Below the pieces are notes generated by a model. The model was not told where the DNA came from and made no database searches. It saw only the letters and a program-made list of their open reading frames with translations. A program made the position numbers and the translations under genes. From assembly GCF_032062135.1 (NCBI RefSeq), contig NC_092866.1:29955459-30019458 (forward strand): a DNA stretch of 64,000 nucleotides, written 5' to 3'. Positions 37,393 through 48,434 of the stretch are shown piece after piece (the stretch's first letter is position 1; each line of letters begins with the position of its first letter). The DNA is from Pyxicephalus adspersus. Lineage: Eukaryota > Chordata > Amphibia > Anura > Pyxicephalidae.

Positions 37393-40300
37393 ATGGAGCT
37401 AGTTGGAGCTCCTGGGAGCACGGGAGGTGAGGCTGCCCCCCCGAGGTCTGGGACTGTATTTTTCCCAGGGGTCAGGGAGGTATTTTTGGTGCGCTGGTTG
37501 TTTGTTTTCTGTTTGTCCTTTTTGTTTTTTTTTTGTCTCCCTGTAGATCCCACATTTTTCTCCCTAACCCCAGAGGAAGTACACCTATGGCTCTACTATT
37601 ACTATGCTCTTGTGACGACTGAGTCATCCGTGGCGCACGCGGCCCCTACTAAGCTAACATTGCTCTCCCATAATGTTCAGGGCCTTAACTCGCTGGTCAA
37701 GAGGTCTAAAGCATTCCACTACTACAACTCCAAACTCCTTGATATCTTAGCTTTGCAGGAGACACATTTCTCCAACAATTCGGTCCCGAGGTACTTTCAT
37801 AAAAACTATCCTATTTATTACAATGCCAATTCCGATAAGAAGAAATGTGGGGTCCTTCTGTGTTTTCGAAAGTGCTTGAATTTTGCACCTCAAGAGGTCT
37901 TTAGGGACCCAGGGGGCAGGTTTCTGGTAGTGATTGGATATGTTGGTCTACAGCTCATTACAGTAGTATTTTACTATGCACCCAATGAGGGTCAATTGGC
38001 GTTTTTCCACGCCTTTCTGGGCGAGATTCGGCCTAAACTGAAGGGTTCTCCTTTTTTGTTAGGCGGCTCCAATCTGGCTTTGGATCATATTTTAGATAAA
38101 TCCAACTTAAACAGATATAGGAACCCTCCGAAAAAAAGTCATGGCCTTTCTCTTTTATTGAGAAAATATGATCTGGTTGATAGTTGGCGGGAATTGAATC
38201 CGTCAGTCAGGGACTATACCCATTTTTCGGCGGCCCATGGCTAGTACTCCCGTATTGATCATGGGTTTGTCCAGTCCCATATGCTCCCCAACATACTGGG
38301 GCCCGAATTTTGTCAACCCCTTGGTCCGATCACGACCCCTTAGCACTATATCTGACAGGTTTTAGCCGGCCTCAAGCCGGGTTTCGCTGGAGATTTAATG
38401 AAAGCTTTGTTTCAGATACATTGGTAAAAGGGGAGATAGAATCCCTGTTAAGTGACTATTTTCAGATTAATGTTGCGAGTGCTACATCCCCAGCTATTAT
38501 TCGGGAAGCTTATAAAGATTACATTAGGGGGGAGTTGATCAAAATGGGGGCGTCACGTAAAAGGGCCCATAACAAACTGATTGATACTCGTCTCCAAGAA
38601 TACCACAGGTTACAGCTACAACACAAGTATGCCCCCCATTCTGTGTTGAAGTCCCAGCCGGAGGCCAAACGCACCAAACTTAATTTGATTCTAACCACTA
38701 GGGCAGAAAAATCACTTCGCTGGGCAGCTCACAAATTTTATCTATGGAGTGACAAACCGGGCAGCCTATTGGTTAATAAACTTAACCCCAGGCCCAAGAC
38801 TCATGCTCTCTCTAAAATTAAGGTCAAAGAGGGTAGGCCATCGCAAAACCCAGAAAAAATTTTGGCAGCTTTTGAGGATTTCTATGGCCGTTTATACGGT
38901 TCCGAAGACTCAATTTCTAGAGTGGGAATTGAAGGGTTTCTTAGTAAGCTTGACCTCCCCAAACTGCATCCTAAACATAAGGAAATTCTGGAACGACCAT
39001 TCACAATTGAGGATTTGAATGGGGTCTTTAGATTCCTCAAATTGGGCAGTTCACCTGGCCCGGAAGGATTTTCTAATTTGTACTACAAAACATTTAGCCC
39101 TGTATTGGCGCCGCATTTGGTGGCATATTTCAATTATCTGCGGGAGGGGAACTCCCTTTTGGGTGATGCCAATAGAGCATTTATTAGTGTGATCCCTAAA
39201 CCAGGAAAGGATGCATCAGAAGTAGCCAGATATAGTCCCATTTCCTTGATTAATTGTGACCTTAAAATTCTGACGAAGATCATGTCAAACCGACTAGGCT
39301 CCTTTTTTACATCCACCCCGACCAGGTGGACTTTATGCAACACAGGCAGGCCCCGGATCAAACGAGAAGGGCTTTTGACCTCATTTCGGTAGTAAACTCC
39401 AGCTGGGACGGGGGCCCCTTACGCCAGGCTATGTTGCTTTCCCTCGACCTCCAAAAGGCATTTGACAGTATATCCTGGAGATATGTTTCAGGTTCTCTTC
39501 AGAATAGACTTCAAAATGCCCACTTTACTAATCTGCTGCTGGCTCTGTATGACTCCCCAGAAGCGAAAATATCACTAGGAGGATTTTTTTCTAAAGCTAT
39601 ATCAATTAAAAGGGGGACCAGACAGGGATGTCCTCTCTCCCCACTTTTGTTTGCCCTAGCAATCGAACCTCTAGCGATAGCCATGCGAATGAATCCTAAC
39701 ATCAAAGGGATTAGTTGTAGCCAGGTTGAACACAAATGTGCCCTCTTTGCTGATGATATTTTGATGTTTATCACTTCCCCAATCACTACTTTGCCCAACC
39801 TACTGAAACTTCTGGATGATTTTTCTCTATGCTCTGGCCTAAGGGTAAATAAAGCTAAGTCTCAGGCTCTCAATATAAATATTCCCACAGGGACGCTAAC
39901 ACCTATTAAGGAGAAATTGGACTTCAGCTGACATAAGGATTCTTTTCAGTATTTGGGTATCCAGTTGACCCCCGCTTATAGTAGCCTCTACAGGTTTAAT
40001 TATACGCCCTTGTTTAAAAAACTTTATGTGGATATTCGGAGGTGGTCTCCCTCCCCCCCATCGTGGCTGGGGCGGATTGCTGCTATCAAAATGAATCTAC
40101 TCCCTCGATTACTTTATCTATTTCGTACTCTCCCAATTCAGGTCCCCATGAGGGAGATTGTACTTCTTCAGTCTAGCATAATGAAGTTCATCTGGGCAGG
40201 GAAGAAGGCCAGAATTTGTAAAGATACTCTATTTTCCCCTAAGCGCATGGGGGGTCTGCATCTGAAATACTACTATGTGGCAGCACAGGTGGCACAAGTC

Positions 40301-40440
40301 TCACTAAGCACCTTGCACAGAGCTAGACCTCAATGGGTTGAGATAAAGAACCAGGATGGCTTTCTGGGCTCTATAGAATCTCCTATGTGGCGTAGAAAAA
40401 ATACAAGAGGAACTATAAAATGCCCGGCTCTACAAATACA
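37393..40440 (+). pseudogene. L1 ORF2 (Tx1-like), broken and 3'-truncated
   Basis: ORF2p supplies endonuclease and reverse transcriptase. Endonuclease: LTLLSHNVQGLNSLVKRSKA, ILALQETHFS, FYYAPNEGQ (37640-38000); SDH motif in STPWSDHDPLALY (38310 on). Reverse transcriptase: FLKLGSSPGPEGFSNLYYKT, ISVIPKPGKDA, LINCDLKILTKI (39030-39290), LSLDLQKAFDSISWRY, KRGTRQGCPLSPLLFAL, then FADD at about 39745-39756. Afterwards KFIWAGKKARICKDTL, GGLHLKYYY (40180-40275). Breaks: stop at 38242, frameshift 38245-38309, frameshift near 39310-39330, stop TGA at 39929 where a Trp is expected. After 40440 the L1 similarity ends. Confidence 0.9.
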
Positions 40441-40535
40441 CAATGTGTTTGTGCTTTCTGTTATATCACTGCTGTCATTGACCTACTTTTTTGTGAAAAC
40501 TTTAATAAAAATATTGAAATATAGAAGGGCAATTT

Positions 40536-40894
40536 ATTAGCCGAGGTATCACTGTATTGTATACTGTAATAAAGTACTATGGCATATACAATGTAAATGT
40601 TATTAGCTTTTAAATAAATGTAAAAACTACAGAATATTGTAAGGTACAACATACTTGTAGTTGTATGTTGGTTTTATTCCTAGTTAACTTTTTGACAGTC
40701 ACATCCCTTCTTTTGCAATATGTATTGTTAGGCCATGCCTCCTTACTGATTATATCTTTACATTTTCAAGTATCAAAATTTTGTTTCACATTAACATAAA
40801 GACCTTGTTAAGACATTTGCTTCTCCTTGACTTTCCCTGTTCTTTTTCATTTTGGGGTCTCCTTCCTCTCATTATCCATCATGTCCCTCTGCAG
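40536..40894. other. end of PACS2 intron 4
   Basis: Unassigned sequence between the L1 target duplication and exon 5, ending in a pyrimidine-rich tract before ccctctgcag. Confidence 0.45.
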
Positions 40895-40937
40895 GTGGTG
40901 AAAGTCGGACTGGTGGAGACGTCCCCCCCAAATACTG
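40895..40937 (+). CDS. pacs2: PACS2-like gene, internal exon 5 (43 nt)
   Basis: The exon reads [15 protein letters not shown] and directly continues the conserved FIPFVG of the previous exon. The acceptor is ccctctgcag with a good pyrimidine tract, and the donor is gtatgt. It is the second consecutive 43-nt exon. It is separated from exon 4 by 14.5 kb of intron containing most of the Penelope and L1 insertions, but from exon 6 by only 109 bp. Confidence 0.86.
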
Positions 40938-41046
40938 GTATGTAAGGAAGAAGTGTTCCCTAAGCTGTACCACCCCTCTAATCCTAACAAAACCCCCTTT
41001 TTCTGTCCTTCCCCGCTCTCACACTTTTTTGATCTTTTTGTCTCAG

Positions 41047-41182
41047 ATGTTGAAGATTCAGTTTCAGTAGCTGCTGGATTGCCATCGACTTCTCCTCCCT
41101 CCTCAGCTGGGATCCAACGTGATACCTCAGCTACACCTCCATCCTCTCCATCTCTCAGTGCTGCATTACAAGGAAACACAGG
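41047..41182 (+). CDS. pacs2: PACS2-like gene, internal exon 6 (Ser/Pro-rich)
   Basis: The exon encodes [22 protein letters not shown] and [14 protein letters not shown], the low-complexity Ser/Pro segment of PACS2 (recalled pattern [20 protein letters not shown]). Acceptor gtctcag; donor gtgaga after an aacacagg end. The 136 nt run as two bases, 44 codons and two bases. The linker is probably disordered. Its agreement with PACS2 rather than PACS1 supports the paralogue call. Confidence 0.87.
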
Positions 41183-41630
41183 GTGAGAAATCTGTTAAAC
41201 CTAAGAGGCCTAAAAAAAATTTTTTTTTTTACAGTTAACTACTTTAAAGCAGCCAAGCCAGCCCAAATTATTTTGCAGGTTGGTTAGAATGTTGAAAAGC
41301 CTGTCAGCGTTTTTCAATCTATGTTCCTTTTTGGGAGATTTAAAGTTTTAATCCTCTATGAAACATAGGCTAATATCTAGCATACTCTATATATTTCTCT
41401 TTTCTGATTAGAACATCCAAACCTTTATTTGGTTTTATCTTTATTGTACTGAGCATCAGCCGGCATTAGGCGTTTTTTCTATCCAGGCAAAAGTTTCAGC
41501 AATCTTACCAAGTAAGCTCTTTATATTGATTTTTATTTATTTTAATTGCTGTGTATTCTTTAATTTTCATTGCATCATTGATTGTCATAGGGGAATCTGT
41601 CATTAGGAGGACGGATAGAATAGTTTGTTG
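41183..41630. other. PACS2 intron 6, first part, nothing recognised
   Basis: T-rich start (41218-41232) after the donor, then unassigned sequence up to the CR1 element. Confidence 0.35.
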
Positions 41631-41634
41631 TCTG

Positions 41635-42795
41635 GATCCCTTCATCAGAATGGTTTGCTGTCACCCTGGTGCCAGGGTTCGGCATGTGGTGGACTGAGTG
41701 GACAAACTACTGGGAGGGGCTGGACAGGACCAAGCTGTCTTGGTCCATGTTGGAACCAATGACAATATAAATAGAAGATGGAGGATCTTTAAAAATCAGT
41801 TTAGGGAACTAATGGTTTGCACCTAAATGAAAGGGGGTCTGCTCTGCTAGGGGAAAGATTTAGGGGGATGGTGGAGGAATATTTAAACTAGGACAGAGGG
41901 GGGTGGGACAGTTAAATAAGGTGGCAGAAAGGTTGGACACTAGTGGAGGGTGGATTGGGGATAGTTGGGGGGGAGGGTTATGGATAATTGTTAGGAGCTT
42001 CCCATGCTACAAACAAACATTGGACTGTGCAGTACTAATTGTACTAAAAAACAAAAGGGTTTGGCAAACAGCGATGGTAAAAGCAGCAATTGTTTAAATA
42101 GCCTGTTCACCAATGCTTAGAAGTTTATCAAACAAGATAGGGGAGTTGGAAGCATTAATGAGTGAGGAGGATTTTGACTTAGTTGAAATTGCTGAATCTT
42201 GGCTTTGTTCTTCGCATGACTGGGTTGTCAGTATTCATGGGTATACTCTCTTTTATAAGGACAGAGTCAAACGAAAGGGTGATGGTGTCTGTATGTATGT
42301 GAGAAGTGATCTAAAAGTGAATGTGAAAGAAGAAATTCTGGATGGAACAAGCGATGAGGATGAGGCATTTTGGGTGGAGTTGAATGTGGGGTTGAATAAC
42401 ACACAATTAATTATTGGAGTCTGCTATAGGCCCCCCAGTGCTAGTGAAGAAATAGAAAATCAACTACTAGCACAGATAGAAAAAGCAGCAAAAAGTGGAA
42501 GTGTTTTAATCATGGGAGATTTCAACTACCCTGACATTGACTGGAGTAATGACACTACAGGAACAGCAAAAGGGAGGAAATTTGCAAATTTAATACTAGA
42601 TAATATTATGGTACAGTTTATAGAAGCCCCAACTAGAAATGATACTCTGCTGAACCTTTCTAACAATGCAGAGCTAATAACAAATGTGCAAATAAAAGAG
42701 AATCTGGGTGGCAGCGACCATAATTTGATTTCATTCAATGTAAGCTGTAAACAGGAAGCAAAATATCTGATGGATCAAAAATGTTATCTGGTTTG
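41635..42795 (+). mobile_element. CR1-type LINE, 5' half
   Basis: A leader with ccctggtgccagggttcggc and tcttggtccatgttggaacc is typical of tetrapod CR1 5' regions. The frame 42113-42796 (227 codons) is the AP-like endonuclease: MLRSLSNKIGELEALM, DLVEIAESWLCSSHDW, GVCMYVRSDLK, LIIGVCYRPPSAS, VLIMGDFNYPDIDW, LGGSDHNLISF. These show the E, the RPP, the GDFN and the SDH catalytic blocks. The usual E of the TE-W motif is retained as IAESW. The reverse transcriptase is missing; the element stops abruptly near 42795. Confidence 0.88.
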
Positions 42796-42796
42796 A

Positions 42797-43240
42797 AATT
42801 ATTCTTGTATGTGAGTGCCTTGAAGGACCTGTACTTCTGGTCTTTCCCTTTTATAATTAAAGAGCTTTTTGTGTAGACTTATAATAGTCTGGTTTGTTAT
42901 ACTCACCTTGGGGCAAAATAAATAAGAACCGTTTTGAGACAAGGAACTAATAAAAGATTCATGTATTTTTCATTTTTGGTGTGATGCTCTATATGCTCCA
43001 TTTTATATGAATTGTCCTGATTCCATTCCCTTTGCTCAAAGTTTAAGTACCTGTGTACAGAACTGTATGTTCTGTTTTTGAAGAGAAAAAAGAATAAATA
43101 ACATATACAAGAGTTAATATTTTTTAATTGATGTTATTAAAATACAATATTTTCCTACTGTTACTGTAAGTACTGTTGCAATTTGAAGATCCCTTTGTAA
43201 AGCCAGATTATTGACATGAAGCCCCCACAAAGTCCCAATG
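42797..43240. other. unassigned intronic sequence
   Basis: Between the CR1 and Tc1 relics. AT-rich, no recognised feature. Confidence 0.35.
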
Positions 43241-43249
43241 TTGAAAAAA

Positions 43250-43830
43250 AGACATGCTGAAGAGGTTACAGTTTGCCAAAGAACAAATTTAATGGCCTAA
43301 AGAGAAATAGTGTTTTGTGGACTGATGAAAGTGAGATTGTTCTTTTTAGTTCTAGGGCCCGCAGACAGTTTGTCAGACCACCTCCAAACACTGACCTCAT
43401 CCCACACTACACTGTGAAGACTATACTATGGTGTTGGTATGTGATAAATAGTCCCAGGGATCATGGATCAGTTTGAATACATTAAAATACCATGTTGCCT
43501 TATGCCAAAGAGGAAATACCCTTGGAGTTTGTGTTTCAACAAGACAATGACCCCAAACACACCAGTAAACCAGCAACATCCCAGTTCCAGACCCTAAAGG
43601 TTGACATTATGGCATGGCCAGCCCAATCATCAGACTTTAATCCAATAGAAAACTTGTTGGGTGACATCAAAATTGCTGTTTCTGATGCAAAAACAAAGAT
43701 GCAGAAAAAGTTGTGGAACATTGTCCAATCATCCTGAACTGCATTCCCAGTTCACAGATGCCACAAGTAGGCTGACTCCATGCAACGTAGATGTGGAGCA
43801 CTTCTCAGAAATAGTGGTTATACAACTGTG
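43250..43830 (+). mobile_element. Tc1-type transposase relic, C-terminal half
   Basis: Frames 43273-43476 and 43492-43737 read SVLWTDESEIVLFSSRARRQ, VRPPPNTDLIPHYTVKT, then FVFQQDNDPKHTSKPATSQF, MAWPAQSSDFNPIENLLGDI. Catalytic D (WTDES, about 43322), D (QQDND, codon 43543) and E (PIENL, codon 43648) are all kept; the last two are 35 codons apart, as in Tc1. A frame change and missing block lie between 43440 and 43492. It differs from the 506-2143 copy in sequence and lacks visible inverted repeats. Confidence 0.85.
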
Positions 43831-44000
43831 CGAGATCGGGTGACGTAGTCTGAAAGGGGCACATACCTATGTCACACATCCTGGGAGGCTCTGTGCCCCC
43901 TTTCTGTCTCGATCTACTGAACCTGTATGTGCCTCCTGGGCTTCCAGTGTTGCAAGGCATTTTTCAGTGATTGCAGATACAGGTAGAAATTCCTAACTAA
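43830..44000. repeat. TTAAAG-terminus family, copy 4 (fragment)
   Basis: Contains gtgcgagatcgggtgacgta and cctatgtcacacatcctggg, words shared with 10670-10810 and 46634. Fragment only; adjoins the Tc1 relic. Confidence 0.45.
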
Positions 44001-44262
44001 GGTTTTTATTCATCCCCAAATTGTACAATAATATTTGTGCTTTAAAGCAGAACTTAATAAAATTGCAAGCAGGAAAGTTATTTTTGAAGGAGGTATGAGC
44101 AAAGTTCTCTTTTTGAATAAAAGAAACTTACCTGCCTCATTCAGGTTGCCCCCTTCCCCCTTTATATTTTTGAAAGCACCATTTGGATATGAAAATTATC
44201 ATTTTTTAAAACATTGATTCAGTGAAGCTAAGAATTTTATATCTGTTTTTGTCTCCATACAG

Positions 44263-44459
44263 GACCACATCAGATGCTTTAGGACTGCAAGTCGACTACT
44301 GGCTAACTTGTGACCGTAGAAAGGAGAGAGAGGGAGGAGGAAAAAACACCCTTCGTAGTATCTTCCGTTCTGTGGTTGTATCACGCTTGCTTGGACCAGA
44401 TATACCACCTGGTAGCATGAGCCTAAGTGTGGTAACTACAGAACCAAAGAATAAAAAAG
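44263..44459 (+). CDS. pacs2: PACS2-like gene, internal exon 7
   Basis: The exon reads DALGLQVDYWLTCDRRKE, then KNTLRSIFRSVVVSRL, then GSMSLSVVTTEPKNKK. These match the PACS blocks GLQVDYW, KNTLKS-FRS-QVSRL and MTVVTKEKNKK. The acceptor is gtctccatacag and the donor is gtaaaa. The 197 nt run as one base, 65 codons and one base. It precedes the longest intron, at 17.9 kb. Confidence 0.88.
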
Positions 44460-45075
44460 GTAAAATTACAGATGGTCAGTTGGGTTTCTTGTGTTTTTAT
44501 ATATGAAAAAAACTTTTAAAACATTAGACTCCATATGAGGGCATATTGTTACTGTATCACAGTTTGATGAAGTTTATAAAGTTATTTCCTTTGTTCATTT
44601 GAATAGCAATAAGGGTGACATTTCCATACTTACAGCTTAAACTAAAAGAATCCCAAACATAAACTGTATCTGCTGAACTTTAAGCATAACATAACCCAAA
44701 TAAAATGATAAATGTTCCAATTTTATGAAATAAATATAGAATTGTGTATATGATATATCCAATCCTTTGTAATTCCCTCAATGCCACTGCATTAGCATTC
44801 AGTAATGGTAACTGTTCTGGTGTCTGTGGGAGTAATAACTACCACGTTGTCATTGTTAAGTGGGAATCTTGGTGCCCCATCATTAGTGCTCAGTTGGTGT
44901 AATGGTGCCCCATTATTGGTGTCAGTTGACATTGGGAGCAATGGTTTCCCAATTACTGATGCTTTGTACTTGCTGTTCTTTCAGCTTTCACATGATGATA
45001 GCTGTGTTACAGGGAAATATCTGAAGATGACTGAAAAAATCTGAATCTCTAATAATCAGTCACTGTTGCACCTCC
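44460..45075. other. start of PACS2 intron 7, with a degenerate tandem repeat
   Basis: Unassigned AT-rich sequence. About 44800-44990 has a degenerate repeat of roughly 37 bp built on ggtgccccat-attggtgtcagt (44868, 44907, 44940). No coding frame. Confidence 0.4.
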
Positions 45076-45084
45076 TATATTCTA

Positions 45085-46035
45085 TAGGTACACCAGGAAC
45101 TGCTAAAACGGATCTCGTTTAAGTCAGATCCTGTCTTGGGGGTGTAGGGGCAGGAGGTATTCTCTCAGGGATACAAGCTAGAGTTATTGTCCAGGCCACC
45201 TCCTTGATTCCTCACTCCAATCTCTATGCATCTCTGTTAAGGTTGTTATCCCAGTTCCCAAGAAGGAACATTTCAAGGTTTCTAGTTCAACCTGTTGGCT
45301 TCTTCCAAACATAAAGTTGCATTAGTCCCATACTTAACCACAAGGTAATGAATGACTTTATTTGAATTTAAAACTGTTTATGAAGTTCCATAAAATGCCA
45401 TTGTCTCCCTTCACCAAGGAGACATCTAGCTGCTGTGCATATCATGAGTGCATACTTGCATGGCCCTGCTTCTAAAGTTTCTGTGGTAAGCATTAGAATC
45501 TGCACCTTAGTTTTTCACAAAAGCAGCAGTTGCAATTTGATTGTAGGCCACCTGGATTATTTACTACTGAGGGATCAGTCAGTGCAGATGCTGTCAGACA
45601 TGATGCCTCTGAAATTAAGTGAGCTGAAGGGTATTCTTCCTTCTTGCCCTATGAGACAGGGGTTTTCTAGTGGCTGCAGTGGGTGCTCTGAGGGCTCAAT
45701 TGCATCATTAATCCATGATATATGCTTTTCTTTTGCTGAAAGAAGCTGCCCCCCCTACTTTGGTTTGAATTTTGTTCAAGCTGTGAGGGTTTAACCCACA
45801 GGGCTTCTTTTACGAAATCTGGGTAACTCTGATGGTCCCTGCAAGGGTAATCTGGCACCTCAATCCACAATCTCTACTTTGCCAGGCCATTGTTCAGGTC
45901 TGTGGTCTCATGGATGGAGCTCCTGTCTTTTCTTTGAAGGCTCTCACAACTGGATCGGTTAGTGTCTCTTGGGCAATTGACAGAGTATCTGTTTTCCATA
46001 TTCGTAAGGCTGTCACCTGGTCTTCTCTTTAATCA
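45085..46035 (+). mobile_element. DIRS-like retrotransposon relic 1
   Basis: DIRS elements pair a reverse transcriptase with a tyrosine recombinase. Here the reading gives VVIPVPKKEHFK (about 45247), then HIMSAYLHGP (45438 on; pattern DIKDAYLHVP), then YLLLRDQSVQMLSDMMPLKL (pattern YLDDLLLRDQS-Q-L). Near 45895-46030 it gives MDGAPVFSLKALTTGSVSVS, WAIDRVSVFHIRKAVTWSS, the C-terminal recombinase region (TRSVS-SWA-----I--ICRAATWSS). Large internal parts are missing and frames shift, so it is a deletion relic. Confidence 0.65.
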
Positions 46036-46417
46036 TTCTCCAAGATTTATCAGGTGATAGGTTGAAAAAAGTCCATCATGTCCATCAAGTTCAACCATTA
46101 AGGAAATAAACATATCCTAGATAAAAAGCCTATAGACATAGTTGATCTACTTCCTGAGGGAGCCTATTCCACATTTTCACAGACCTTACTACTAAGAATC
46201 CCTTCATTATCCAGAGAATACTTTTCTTTTCCTCCTGATGCAAAGTGTTCCCCCTTGTTCTTTGTAATGACCTTAAAGTGAATTATTAAGAAGTTCTCTA
46301 TATGGACCATTTATATAGGGTCATCATATCCCCCCTTAAACATCCCTTCTCAAAGGACAATATATTCATTTCAGCTAATCTTTCATTTAGTTGCCCTTCC
46401 ATGCACTCTCTCCAATT

Positions 46418-46753
46418 ACCACGGCAATCAAGACTGAATGGGAGCACAGAGCCTTCTGGGATACATACATCTTGGATCCAGGTAGGCTTCTGGCTGCTCC
46501 TTCTGCTTCAGAAGAAGCATTTTCCTACAATGAGGGGAAAGAGATGCCTATCTAACTCATGCGCAGTGGGATCGGCACTATTTTTCCGCCCTTTACAGCC
46601 GGCTAAAGTCACCCGATCTTGCTCCTGAGCAGTGCGAGATTGGGTGACAAAACTGGAAGAAGGAACAACACAGGGGAAGATTGCTGTGTCCCGGCAAAGG
46701 TAAATGTGATTTTTTTTTTCCCTAATTTTTTTTTTAGTTTACTTCCGCTTTAA
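46418..46753 (-). mobile_element. TTAAAG-terminus family, copy 5, nested in CR1
   Basis: Ends on the minus strand with ttaaagcggaagtaaactaa. The interior shares gactgaatgggagcacagag, ccttctgggatacatacatc and gcgagattgggtgac with other copies. It separates the CR1 3' tail from the FADD region. Confidence 0.6.
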
Positions 46754-47034
46754 CTCTGTGATCTACCAAATAACCCTAGATCCTTTTCCTTTTTTGTCTC
46801 CCTCCTAATGTATTCGCCCTAGACAGTTTAAAGCATGCATGTTGTTAGTCCCTAGTTCAAAACTTTACATTTACCAAGTATGTATCAAGTTTTTAATGTA
46901 ATTTGTCATTTGGCTGCCCAATCGAACAGTACATTCAGGTATGCTTGTAGATAATAGACATCCTGTATGGAGTTTATTCTATTACATAGTTTGGTGTCAT
47001 CTGCAAACACAGAAATGGTATGGTAAGGCGATTT

Positions 47035-47340
47035 CTTGCTGACCCCAGATCAGTTTATCCCTCTCTCTCGTGGCCTTTGTTTTCAATGCGCTGGGATTAT
47101 TGAATAATACCCACGCAGCTCAAGCATGCAGTTATATCACTTCTCAAAACTTTATTATCACATAGCAGTTTTTATAGTCAGACAACAAGGTGGAAGGGAC
47201 TTTAGTAGTTAGTCAATAACAAGAAATTTAACAACTTTGCTGAGCAAGATGTTTCAAGGTAAGGATGGAGCAAATATTGACTAGTTTCGACACAACTCAA
47301 TTATTTGCAAAATATAGCAAAAACACAAAAACAACCTAAC
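47035..47340 (-). repeat. unassigned insertion inside CR1
   Basis: About 300 bp separate FINDIE from the downstream FADDTKL block, where a CR1 has only a few codons. On the minus strand it has gataataaagttttgagaag, a polyadenylation-like signal, so an LTR fragment is possible. No clean ends were found. Confidence 0.35.
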
Positions 47341-47530
47341 TTCAAGACTCAGCACAATTGCATTCCTTACACGGTACCTCAAACTCTATATCATTTATAA
47401 AGATGGTAAATAGTAAAGGTGCTAACACTGAAGCCTGGGATACACTGCTAATAACCTTAGACGGTTTAGAGTATGAATCATTAATCACTACTCTCTGGAT
47501 GTGATGCTTTAATTTTCTAAACCTATAAAC

Positions 47531-48434
47531 CAGGGGTGTCAAACTGGCATACACAAAGGGCAGAAATTAAAAGACCAAGTCGGGGGCCAAACTTAAAAAT
47601 TATTGAAAAAATTGAAGTTTATGCTTCTCATTAGATATAAAACATTTTCATATGGAAACAAATAGGTTTTGCTTAACATTCAGTCTGGAACAAGCTTATA
47701 ATGATCATATATGTATGTGTGTATATATATATATATTTATATGTATGTATGTATGTGTGTATATATATATATATATATATCTCAAGTATGACACCGAAGT
47801 GACTGGAGCTAATGAAACTGAAAATGAATTGAATGGCAGATAATTGCACTACAAGTCTATGCAGCTGCAGCTCACCTGTTAAAGGAGAATGATTGCTGCA
47901 CAAGAAACCAAGCACTGCCCTCCTCACATTGCCCTCCTCACACTGCCCACCTCACACTGCTCACCTCACACTGCCCTCCTCACACTGCCCTCCTCACTCT
48001 GCCCTCCTCACTCTGCCCTCCTCACTCTGCCCTCCTCACTCTGCCCTCCTCACACTGCGCAACTCACACTGCCCTCTCGCCCTCTCTGCCTCCCTCCACA
48101 CTGTTACACGGAGCCTTCTCACACACAAAGACATCCCCGGCATTTCCTTTAGACGTGGGCTACTAAGAAACAGCAGGGAGGGGGAAGGCAGTGCTCTGTG
48201 ATCACCTGTGATGTGTGAGAGGGGGACGGGGAGGGGCAGAGTTCACTCACTTGTCACATAGGAGTGATCCCGCGACTACACTTCCCGGCATTGCATGCGT
48301 CTATGGAACAGTCAATAGCAGTGATGCGAGTGATGCCTGGAATTGTAGTAGCGGGTGGGCCACATGTAATTTATGTTCGAAATTCTTTGGGGGGCAAAAA
48401 AAAGTACCTTGCGGGCCAGAGTTTGACACCCCTG
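47531..48434. mobile_element. hAT non-autonomous element with exact 8-bp target duplication
   Basis: Terminal inverted repeats are caggggtgtcaaactggc and, at the right, gagtttgacacccctg. The 8-bp duplication ctataaac lies at 47523-47530 and 48435-48442. Both are diagnostic of hAT. The interior has no transposase but has a TATG/AT microsatellite (47708-47780), a 14-bp minisatellite (47918-48077) and subterminal ggccaaa/gggccag words. It sits inside the CR1 reverse transcriptase. Confidence 0.93.

Larger units (their letters stand above)
35529..40521 (+). mobile_element. Tx1-like L1 retrotransposon, internally truncated at the 3' side
   Basis: The flanks carry a 14-bp direct repeat, tagaagggcaattt, at 35515-35528 and 40522-40535. 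Order: GC-rich leader with caagatggcgg (35735), an almost intact ORF1 (36038-36901), a spacer, ORF2 from about 37393, then an abrupt loss of the ORF2 3' end near 40440 and a short A/T-rich tail with aataaaa (40503-40509). The exact duplication shows that it inserted as a unit by target-primed reverse transcription. It is broken at several points and non-autonomous. Confidence 0.93.
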